Source: Candidatus Hydrogenedentota bacterium (GTDB lineage: Bacteria > Hydrogenedentota > Hydrogenedentia > Hydrogenedentales > CAITNO01). From it: a DNA stretch of 6,337 bases. The notes under the pieces are model-generated. The model was not told where the DNA came from. It ran no database searches and saw only the letters and a program-made list of their open reading frames with translations. Position numbers and translations under genes: made by a program. Location of the stretch: positions 1 to 6,337 of the forward strand of contig JAKPUV010000156.1 of assembly GCA_029554925.1 (NCBI GenBank). The letters are read 5' to 3'. Below, piece by piece: positions 1 to 5,274 of this stretch. Numbering within the stretch: the first letter of the stretch is position 1; every line of letters starts with the position of its first letter.

Positions 1-155
<155 letters not shown>

Positions 156-189
156 CCGTTCCCTTTGGGGCGCGCCGGGGCCGCGCGGG

Positions 190-1587
190 TTACTTCGGCA
201 GCTCGACGCGCAGGTGCATGCTCTTGAGCTGGGTGAGCTGGAGCAGGCCGTAGCGCGAGAGGGTCGCGCCGCGGCCCGTGTCCTTCACGCCCGTCCACGG
301 CAGGGCCGGGTCGAGGAAGTCGCAGCGGTTCATGAAGAAGGTGCCCGTCTCGACGCGCGCGCCGACGCGGGCCGCGCGCGCCGGGTCCGAGGTCCAGATG
401 GAGGCCGTGAGGCCGTAGGGGCTGTCGTTCATGAGGCGGACGGCCTCCTCGTCGCCCGAGACCGGCAGGATGCCGATGACGGGGCCGAAGCTCTCCTCCG
501 CCATGAGGGCGGAGTCCTGCGGCGCGTCGGCCACGACGGCCGGGGCGTAGAACCACCCCTGCTTGGGCGTGTCGAACGACGCGGGGTCCACCACGAGGCG
601 CCCGCCGCGCGCGACGGCGTCGGCGACCTGCCCCGCGAGGAACGCGGGCTGGCCCTTGGCCGCCAGCGGGCCGATGGAGGTCGCGGCGTCCATCGGGTCG
701 CCGAGGCGGTAGGCGCGGGTCTTCTCGACGAAGGCCTCCACGAAGCGGTCGTAGATCGGCCGCTCGACGTAGATGCGCTCCACGGCGCAGCAGGACTGGC
801 CGGCGTTGTAGAACGCGCCGTCCATGGTGTTCTCCACCGAGAAGTCGAAGGGCGCGTCGGCGCAGACATAGGCCGGGTCCTTGCCGCCCAGCTCGAGGCC
901 CGTGCCGATGAAGCGGCCCGCGGCGCTCTGGACCACCTCGTGGCCGCCGCGCACGGAGCCGGTGAACGAGACAAAGGCGACGTCCGGGTGGCGGATCAGG
1001 TGGTCCGTCACCGCGTGGTCCGCCACCACGTCCTGCACCAGGCCGTCGGGCGCGCCCGCGCGGCGGAAGGCCTCGACGAAGGCCTTCGCGCAGAGGGGCG
1101 TCTTGCTCGAATGCTTGATGACGACCGCGTTCCCCGCGAGGACCGCGGGCACCACGACGTTCACCGCGATGAGCAGGGGGTAGTTCCACGCCGCGATGTC
1201 CAGCACGACGCCCAGGGGCTCGTGGCGGATGTAGCGGACGAAGCACGGCTTCTCGGGCAGGTACTCTTCGGCCAGCGTCTCCTCCGCGATGGCGATCATG
1301 TGCCGCGCGCGGTCCAGCGTGCCGTTCACCTCGCCGAGGGACTGCGAAAGGGGCTTGCCCGTCTGCCGCGTGATGTCCGCCGCCGTCTGCTCCTTCAGCG
1401 CCTCAAACTCGCGGACGAAGCCCTCGCACAGGGCGCGGCGCTCCGCGGGGGACGACCAGCGCCAGCCCTCAAAGGCGGCCCGCGCCCGCGCGACCACGCG
1501 GTCGGCCTCCTCGTTCGTGATCATGGGGAGCGTCACGCTCACGGACTCGTCCCAGGGATTGATGACGGTGAGTTCTTTTGCGCACAT
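190..1587 (-). CDS. Aldehyde dehydrogenase family protein
   Basis: The 465-residue product is a normal-length cytoplasmic NAD(P)-dependent aldehyde dehydrogenase, oxidising an aldehyde to its carboxylate. Visible family hallmarks are WNYP with oxyanion-hole Asn135, cofactor-binding Lys158, FTGS at 208-211, general base Glu232 in LELGGK, catalytic Cys266 in NAGQSCC, and Glu365/Phe367 in EESFGPV. The C-terminus has [10 protein letters not shown] at 431-440. The residue three after Lys158 is Ser161 (KHSS) where NAD-preferring enzymes usually carry Glu, so NADP use is possible. The substrate is unknown; succinate-semialdehyde-dehydrogenase-like and uncharacterised subfamilies are candidates. I chose the ATG at 1587 because [13 protein letters not shown] matches a family N-terminus and a GGAAAGG lies 10 nt upstream. 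The frame stays open upstream to 1782, but that stretch encodes low-complexity repeat sequence. The gene diverges from the cold-shock gene and precedes the peptide ABC ATPase. Confidence 0.95.
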   Translation of the reverse strand: MCAKELTVINPWDESVSVTLPMITNEEADRVVARARAAFEGWRWSSPAERRALCEGFVREFEALKEQTAADITRQTGKPLSQSLGEVNGTLDRARHMIAIAEETLAEEYLPEKPCFVRYIRHEPLGVVLDIAAWNYPLLIAVNVVVPAVLAGNAVVIKHSSKTPLCAKAFVEAFRRAGAPDGLVQDVVADHAVTDHLIRHPDVAFVSFTGSVRGGHEVVQSAAGRFIGTGLELGGKDPAYVCADAPFDFSVENTMDGAFYNAGQSCCAVERIYVERPIYDRFVEAFVEKTRAYRLGDPMDAATSIGPLAAKGQPAFLAGQVADAVARGGRLVVDPASFDTPKQGWFYAPAVVADAPQDSALMAEESFGPVIGILPVSGDEEAVRLMNDSPYGLTASIWTSDPARAARVGARVETGTFFMNRCDFLDPALPWTGVKDTGRGATLSRYGLLQLTQLKSMHLRVELPK

Positions 1588-1591
1588 GGGA

Positions 1592-1603
1592 GAAAGGCCT
1601 TTC
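1592..1603. promoter_or_regulatory. Perfect 12-bp palindrome over the aldehyde dehydrogenase ribosome binding site
   Basis: GAAAGGCCTTTC is perfectly self-complementary. On the minus strand it overlaps GGAAAGG (1598-1604), the only purine-rich ribosome-binding candidate before the ATG at 1587. In RNA it could fold as a 4-bp stem with a GGCC loop and hide the site; in DNA it could be a small operator. Both roles are inferred from position only, and a 12-bp palindrome can occur by chance. Confidence 0.3.
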
Positions 1604-1642
1604 CGGGGTTGCCCCGCCGGACTGAAAAGGCGGGGGTGCCCC

Positions 1643-1671
1643 ATTGTGCCACAGGGCCGGGCGCGATGCAA
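1643..1671 (-). promoter_or_regulatory. Candidate extended -10 promoter for the aldehyde dehydrogenase
   Basis: Reading the minus strand, TTGCAT (1671-1666) is followed after 17 bp by CACAAT (1648-1643), immediately preceded by TGG, the extended -10 element. CACAAT matches TATAAT at four of six positions; TTGCAT matches only the TTG of the -35 consensus. Transcription would begin near 1636 and give a leader of about 50 nt. The spacing is ideal but the match is modest. A weaker alternative lies within the AT-rich island: minus-strand TTGTCA at 1839-1834, then TTCTAT at 1817-1812. Confidence 0.35.
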
Positions 1672-1689
1672 TCGGGCGGGGGGCGTTTT

Positions 1690-1775
1690 GTGGACAGGGT
1701 GGACGCTGTGGACGCAGTGGACAGACACCGGCACTCTTCCCTGTCCACCCAGTCCACCCCGTCCACCCAGTCCAC
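1690..1775. repeat. Inverted array of four GTGGAC and four GTCCAC hexamers with 9-bp period
   Basis: GTGGAC occurs at 1690, 1699, 1708 and 1717. After a 20-nt spacer, GTCCAC occurs at 1743, 1752, 1761 and 1770. Every step is exactly 9 bp, with variable 3-bp spacers (AGG, GCT, GCA on the left; CCA, CCC, CCA on the right). The two arms therefore form a 33-bp imperfect inverted repeat whose hexamer cores all pair. Because the units are identical, the arms can also pair shifted by one, two or three units. It lies between the two divergent promoter candidates, upstream of both. There is no T-run after either arm, so it does not look like an intrinsic terminator. Possible roles are a multi-site operator, a dispersed genomic repeat or a DNA-structure element; the sequence does not decide between them. 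Confidence 0.85.
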
Positions 1776-1802
1776 CCGGCAAGCGTCTTTCGGGGGACCC
1801 CG

Positions 1803-1818
1803 GTTCTGTTCATAGAAC
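1803..1818. promoter_or_regulatory. Short dyad GTTCT-N6-AGAAC upstream of the cold-shock promoter
   Basis: Five-base arms GTTCT (1803-1807) and AGAAC (1814-1818) flank a 6-bp centre, 15 bp upstream of the -35 box. The geometry resembles a small repressor or activator site. It does not match a LexA box that I recognise, so the role is speculative. Confidence 0.25.
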
Positions 1819-1832
1819 GAAAAATAATCTTA

Positions 1833-1861
1833 TTGACAAAACCCGGACGGTGCTGTAAACT
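1833..1861 (+). promoter_or_regulatory. Sigma70-type promoter of the cold-shock gene
   Basis: A perfect -35 box TTGACA (1833-1838) is followed by a 17-bp spacer and TAAACT (1856-1861), which matches TATAAT at four of six positions. An alternative -10 reading is TGTAAA at 1854-1859, with a TGC extended element before it. The promoter sits in a markedly AT-rich stretch (about 1803-1866) in an otherwise extremely GC-rich window. Transcription is expected to start near 1868, giving a leader of about 90 nt. Confidence 0.75.
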
Positions 1862-1867
1862 AACTAG

Positions 1868-1921
1868 GCGCACCGGGGTGTGTTTGTCAAAGCGGTGCGG
1901 TGCTGTCCCTGCGTGGTGCGC
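1868..1921 (+). promoter_or_regulatory. Structured 5' leader of the cold-shock mRNA with two competing pairings
   Basis: CGCACCG (1869-1875) pairs perfectly with CGGTGCG (1893-1899), enclosing a 17-nt loop. GCGCACC (1868-1874) also pairs perfectly with GGTGCGC (1915-1921), enclosing 40 nt. The same 5' bases are used in both, so the folds exclude each other. The first bases sit at the expected transcription start. Leaders of cold-shock mRNAs are known in other bacteria to switch structure with temperature. Such a role here is inference, and GC-rich sequence folds easily by chance. Confidence 0.4.
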
Positions 1922-1932
1922 GGCGGGGGCGG

Positions 1933-1945
1933 CCCGCGAAGCGGG
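1933..1945 (+). promoter_or_regulatory. GAA-loop mini-hairpin before the cold-shock ribosome binding site
   Basis: CCCGC, GAA, GCGGG forms a 5-bp all-GC stem with a three-base loop. Its core, GCGAAGC, is a known exceptionally stable mini-hairpin in DNA. It ends one base before AGGG (1947-1950), the likely ribosome binding site. It may help set accessibility of that site, but this is inference. Confidence 0.4.
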
Positions 1946-1958
1946 TAGGGTGGGTGCT

Positions 1959-2192
1959 ATGCCCGAATCCGGCGAGAGAATGGTAGGGAAGGTCAAGTGG
2001 TTCAATGACCAGAAGGGGTACGGCTTCATCGCCCAGGAGGGCGGGAAGGATGTGTTTGTGCATCATTCCGCCATCCAGATGGAGGGTTTTCGGACCCTGG
2101 CCGAGGGCGAGGAGGTGACGTACGAACTGGTCGAGGGCAACAAGGGCCCCCAGGCGGTCAACGTGATGAAGGCGGCGGCGGTCAGCTCCTGA
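1959..2192 (+). CDS. csp: Cold-shock domain protein (CspA family)
   Basis: The 77-residue product is a single OB-fold cold-shock domain, a cytoplasmic protein that binds single-stranded RNA or DNA and melts mRNA secondary structure. The domain begins GKVKWFND (Trp14). Both nucleic-acid-binding motifs are intact: RNP1 KGYGFI at 19-24 and RNP2 DVFVHH at 31-36. The conserved tail GPQAVNV is at 63-69. I chose the ATG at 1959 because AGGG lies 8 nt upstream. An internal ATG at 1980 would give a more typical 70-residue protein starting MVGKVKWF, but its upstream GAG is too close to be a good site. The gene has its own strong promoter and a structured leader. It is followed not by an intrinsic terminator but by a C-rich tract. 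It diverges from the aldehyde dehydrogenase. Confidence 0.96.
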   Translation: MPESGERMVGKVKWFNDQKGYGFIAQEGGKDVFVHHSAIQMEGFRTLAEGEEVTYELVEGNKGPQAVNVMKAAAVSS

Positions 2193-2226
2193 CCCGTCCC
2201 GTCCCTCCTCCGTCCGTCGTTCGTCT
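2193..2226 (+). terminator. A-free, C-rich tract: possible Rho-loading (rut) site
   Basis: Starting at the base after the cold-shock stop codon, 34 bases contain 18 C, 10 T, 6 G and no A. The tract begins with imperfect CCCGT repeats. C-rich, G-poor, unstructured RNA is the known preference of Rho factor, and no stem followed by a T-run is visible nearby. A Rho-dependent end for the cold-shock transcript is inferred, not demonstrated. The opposite strand is correspondingly G-rich, with three GGG runs. Confidence 0.35.
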
Positions 2227-2279
2227 GGGCAACCGGGGAGATCCGTTTGCTCCGGGGGCGCGCCGCGTGCCAAGATGAG

Positions 2280-2298
2280 CCCAATGCATCCCATTGGG
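2280..2298. promoter_or_regulatory. Perfect 7-bp dyad upstream of the large secreted-protein gene
   Basis: CCCAATG (2280-2286) and CATTGGG (2292-2298) are perfect reverse complements around a 5-nt loop. The stem can extend with A-U and G-U pairs to 2277-2301. It ends about 10 bases before the chosen ATG at 2311, next to GGCGGG. It could be an operator, an RNA stem shielding the ribosome binding site, or a weak terminator of upstream transcription, since only three T's follow. If translation began at 2275 the dyad would be coding. Confidence 0.4.
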
Positions 2299-2310
2299 TT
2301 TGGCGGGACC

Positions 2311-5094
2311 ATGCGCACGAGCGTTGCGGCGATTCTCCTAGCGCTTTCCGCCTCCCCCGCCCTGTGCGCGGGGGCGGACACGGATTCCCGCGCCCTGGCG
2401 TCGCCGGTGCTGGCGGCGCCGGTGAACGCGACCTGGGCGGCAAACCACACGGAGCACTTCCTTTCCCTCGGATTCCGGGGCTTCGTGTTTCAGGGGTTTC
2501 TCGACGACCTGTTCGCGCGGGCGGCGGAATCCCCCGCGGCGGAGCAGAACCATCCGCCCGACTGGCGGCTTCGGGTGGACGAGGCGCGGCTCGCCCTGAT
2601 CCAGCTTTCGCGGGCGGGGCTCGACAGCAACCACCTGCATGTGACGCTGGACGCCGAAACCCCGTGGTTCAACGATCCGGCGCGCGCCGCGGCGCTGGCG
2701 GGGGCCTTCGCGCTGGCGGGGGAGTTCTGCCGCGAGACGGGGCTGCGCGGGGTGTTTCTGGAGGCGCCCGGATCGGGCCTGATGTTCGACCCCGACTGGG
2801 ACGGGTACCCGGAGGAGGCGCGGGGGGGGCTGCCCGCGGCGGCGTCCGACGTGATCCTGCGGGCGCTGCGCGCGTACTACCGGGCGCATCCCAGGGGCGG
2901 GCTGACCCTGCTCGCCGACGCGCCCGAGGCCTGCGGCCCCCTGTGGTTTCCGTTCTTCAACGGTGTGGCGGCCTCCATCGGCGAGGCGGACATCCCCCTG
3001 CGGGTGGTGCTGCGCGAGTCCCGGATGCTGCGCGATCCGGCGTCGCTGGACCGCGAGCTGGCGCGCATGGACCGCATGGCCGCGGGAACGCTCTCCCCGG
3101 CGAACCTGACGCGCTGGCGCGCCTCCGGAGGCTGGTGCCTGGCGCTGGACCCCGTGAACCCCTCGGGAACCGTGCCCGCGCCCCGTTACTCCGTGGAGAT
3201 CTTCCGCCTGCTGCGGGCGTCGGCCAAGCTCCGTTCGGCGGGGCATTTCTTTGTGCTGTCGCCCCTGGGGGGGTGGTGGGGGACCCCCGAGGCGGAGGCG
3301 CTTCAATACGCGCACCTGAAACAGGGGGGCGGCGGGGCGGTGCGTCCGGCGCCGCCGTTTCCCGCGGAGCTGCGCCCCTTCGTGATGTCGGGCCCCTTTG
3401 ACGGGTGCGCCGTGGTGGGCGGCCTCGAGGTTCAGGGGGCGCGCGCGGACATCCTCTCCTCCGGCCGGGGCGCTTTCATCGTCGCGTGGGCGGGGCTGCC
3501 GGAGGGGTTGCAGTTTTCCCGGCGGCGGGGCATCACCACCTCCGTCACGCTGGAGGACGAGGCGGTGCTTCCCTGCGCCCCGAAAGACGGCGCGGTGACG
3601 GTGCCCCCGGTGGGCCGGCCCGCGGTGGTGGGGCCCCTGCCGCCGCTGGAGCACGCCCTGCCCGCCGCGCTGCGGTTTGAGCTGGACGGGGCGCTGCACC
3701 CCGGGGCGGTGCGCGCGGGCGCGCGCTTCGGCCTGCACAACCCGACGGGCGCGCCCCTGGACGGCGGCCTGCTGCTGATGCCGCCGGAGCATTTGTCGGC
3801 GGGCCGCGCCGAGGCGCGGATCTCCCTGCCGCCGTTCCAGGCCCATGTGGAGGAGCGCATCGTGCAGGGGGTGGCGCGTTTCGGGGAGGACGCGTCCTTC
3901 TCGGTCACCTTCCTGGAGGCGGACCGCCCGCCGGTGTCGCGGGTGTTCACGGTGCCGGTGGTTCCCGAGCTGGCGTGGTCCGTGCCCTGCGACGGCATTC
4001 TCATGGGGGCGCCCGCGGCGGCCTTCGGCCCGCGCCCCGGCGACGCGCGGGTGTACTGCATCAGCGAGCGCGGCGAGGCCGTCTGCGTGGATCTGGAGGG
4101 GCGGCCGGTGTGGAAGCGCCGGCAGTACCGGTTTCCCGGACAGAACCCGCCCGCGGCGGTGTGGTCGCTGCTGGGGCCGGTGGTGGCGCTGCCCGTCATG
4201 GACGGCCTGCAGTTTCTGGACGCGCGCGGGGAGCCCCTGGAGAAATACCCGCTCGACTACGGGCAGGGCTGCGGGGGCCTCGCGCCGTGGGTGGGCGCGT
4301 CGCCGGTGGAGGCGGGGTTCATTGTGCTGCGGCGGGACGGGGAGCTCGCGCGGCTGTCGCCCCGCGGCGGGGCCGTGTGGCGCGTTGCCACGGGGCTGCA
4401 GGACGGAAGGCTGGCGGTGGACGCCGGAAACCGCCGGATCTACGCGGCGGGCGCCCCCGGCGAGGCCGGCGGGCTGCCGCTGCTCTCCGTGTTCACCTCC
4501 GAGGGCGCGCCCCTGTGGTCGGCGGAGCTTTCCGCGTCGCCGGTGTCCGAACCGGCCCCCACGCCGGACGGCGCGCGGGTGGCGGCGGGGCTCGCGGACG
4601 GGCATGTGTTCGTCTTTTCCACCGCGTCCGGCGACCTGCTGGAGACCCTCTCCTCGGCGGCCGGCCGCTTTCCCAGTTTCGTGTTCGCCCTGGCCGACCC
4701 GCGGCGTCCGGGGGTGACAGTGTGGGTCACGGCGGACCTCGGCGGCGTGAGCGGTCTGGACCCCGGCGCGCGGGGGCTTGCGTGGTCCGTGGACCTGGAC
4801 GGGGTGGTGTCCGCCGCGGCGCTGCCCAACCGCCTGGGGGTGGTGGCGGGGCTGTCGGACGGCGGGGTGGCCTGTGTGGATTCGACGGGGGGCGTGCTCT
4901 GGCGGGACGGGCGGGCGTGGGGTGCCTCGGTGGGGGTGGCCACGGCGGCGGCGCCGAACGGGCGCGGCGTGGTGCTGACCACCAGCCGTGACCGGCTGCT
5001 GCGCGCGCTGGATGCGGGCCCCATGGCGTCCCCGCCGGCCGTTCTCCGGGAATCGCCCCGCGGCGGGGTGCAATTTCCCGCCCCTTCGCGGTAG
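2311..5094 (+). CDS. Putative secreted barrel plus PQQ-type beta-propeller protein
   Basis: The 927-residue product is not assigned to a known family. Residues 1-20 (MRTSVAAILLALSASPALCA) look like a Sec signal peptide, which favours the ATG at 2311 over in-frame ATGs at 2275 and 2284. Residues about 40-340 alternate strands and helices like a TIM barrel: GFRGFVFQGFLDD (54-66), LHVTLDAETPWF (109-120), GLRGVFLEAPG (144-154), LTLLADAP (198-205), WCLALDP (275-281). Glu151 and Asp114 are candidate acidic residues at strand ends, as in glycosidase-like barrels. Residues about 365-550 are strand-rich, probably beta-sandwich. From about 560 to 900 I count some eight propeller blades with PQQ-repeat character, for example DGELARLSPRGGAVWRV, DGHVFVFSTASGDLLETL and GGVACVDSTGGVLWRD. 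Such propellers are usually exported sensing, scaffolding or binding modules; no quinone-enzyme active site was seen. A G8 run lies within codons 171-173. Thirty-six bases downstream is a small membrane protein gene. Confidence 0.9.
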   Translation: MRTSVAAILLALSASPALCAGADTDSRALASPVLAAPVNATWAANHTEHFLSLGFRGFVFQGFLDDLFARAAESPAAEQNHPPDWRLRVDEARLALIQLSRAGLDSNHLHVTLDAETPWFNDPARAAALAGAFALAGEFCRETGLRGVFLEAPGSGLMFDPDWDGYPEEARGGLPAAASDVILRALRAYYRAHPRGGLTLLADAPEACGPLWFPFFNGVAASIGEADIPLRVVLRESRMLRDPASLDRELARMDRMAAGTLSPANLTRWRASGGWCLALDPVNPSGTVPAPRYSVEIFRLLRASAKLRSAGHFFVLSPLGGWWGTPEAEALQYAHLKQGGGGAVRPAPPFPAELRPFVMSGPFDGCAVVGGLEVQGARADILSSGRGAFIVAWAGLPEGLQFSRRRGITTSVTLEDEAVLPCAPKDGAVTVPPVGRPAVVGPLPPLEHALPAALRFELDGALHPGAVRAGARFGLHNPTGAPLDGGLLLMPPEHLSAGRAEARISLPPFQAHVEERIVQGVARFGEDASFSVTFLEADRPPVSRVFTVPVVPELAWSVPCDGILMGAPAAAFGPRPGDARVYCISERGEAVCVDLEGRPVWKRRQYRFPGQNPPAAVWSLLGPVVALPVMDGLQFLDARGEPLEKYPLDYGQGCGGLAPWVGASPVEAGFIVLRRDGELARLSPRGGAVWRVATGLQDGRLAVDAGNRRIYAAGAPGEAGGLPLLSVFTSEGAPLWSAELSASPVSEPAPTPDGARVAAGLADGHVFVFSTASGDLLETLSSAAGRFPSFVFALADPRRPGVTVWVTADLGGVSGLDPGARGLAWSVDLDGVVSAAALPNRLGVVAGLSDGGVACVDSTGGVLWRDGRAWGASVGVATAAAPNGRGVVLTTSRDRLLRALDAGPMASPPAVLRESPRGGVQFPAPSR

Positions 5095-5115
5095 AGTGTC
5101 TGCGGTCCCAACGGC

Positions 5116-5121
5116 AGGAGG
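5116..5121 (+). promoter_or_regulatory. Consensus ribosome binding site AGGAGG
   Basis: AGGAGG lies 9 nt before the ATG at 5131 and only 2 nt before an out-of-frame ATG at 5124. The spacing selects 5131, whose frame encodes a clean membrane segment. It is the strongest ribosome binding site in the window. Confidence 0.8.
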
Positions 5122-5130
5122 ACATGTCTC

Positions 5131-5274
5131 ATGGCAAACTGGACGAAGGTTCGGGAGAAAATGGCGGCGGTGGTGGCGCTGGTGGTCATTGTCATCATGC
5201 TTGCCGTCGCGTCGGTGGTGTTCGGCTGGAACATCCCGGGCATCAGCCACCTCGCACGGGCGCTGGGATTCTAG
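5131..5274 (+). CDS. 47-residue single-span membrane protein
   Basis: A short basic N-terminus (MANWTKVREK) leads into an uninterrupted hydrophobic segment at about 11-33, rich in Val, Ala and Ile. A 14-residue tail follows, NIPGISHLARALGF. The basic residues before the span suggest the N-terminus is cytoplasmic and the tail is outside. I do not recognise a family, and no lipobox or catalytic motif is present. The case for a real gene is the consensus AGGAGG at 9 nt, the strong membrane segment and the position 36 bp after the large secreted-protein gene, which suggests co-transcription. It could be a small membrane partner, anchor or stress peptide; the function is unknown. Its TAG stop shares the palindrome CTAG (5271-5274) with the stop of the convergent gene. 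Confidence 0.75.
   Translation: MANWTKVREKMAAVVALVVIVIMLAVASVVFGWNIPGISHLARALGF

Noticed and set aside
1690..1775. Hexamer array as an intrinsic (bidirectional) terminator
   Set aside because: The flanking genes point away from it, and neither arm is followed by a T-run on the relevant strand.
1690..1775. Hexamer array as a CRISPR array
   Set aside because: The units are 6 bp with 3-bp spacers, far below CRISPR repeat and spacer lengths, and half of them are inverted.
1880..1948. A 22-codon GTG-initiated leader peptide in the cold-shock leader, ending at the ribosome binding site
   Set aside because: The only G-rich stretch before the GTG is too close to act as a ribosome binding site, and the peptide shows no regulatory codon run.
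2233..2258. CCGG-flanked stem as a terminator for the cold-shock gene
   Set aside because: Only about six pairs form including a wobble, and a G-run rather than a T-run follows.
2246..2277. A sigma70 promoter for the large secreted-protein gene (TTTGCT ... AAGATG)
   Set aside because: The -35 matches at only three positions and the spacing and -10 are poor, so the gene's promoter remains unidentified.
2247..3401. A 384-codon plus-strand frame overlapping the start of the large gene
   Set aside because: It is an out-of-frame shadow rich in Gly, Ala and Arg, with no signal peptide or ribosome binding site. The competing frame has a signal peptide and coherent domains.
5124..5130. ATG at 5124 as the start of the small gene
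   Set aside because: It is only 2 nt from AGGAGG and in another frame, giving a Gly/His-rich chain; the ATG at 5131 has ideal spacing and encodes a membrane span.
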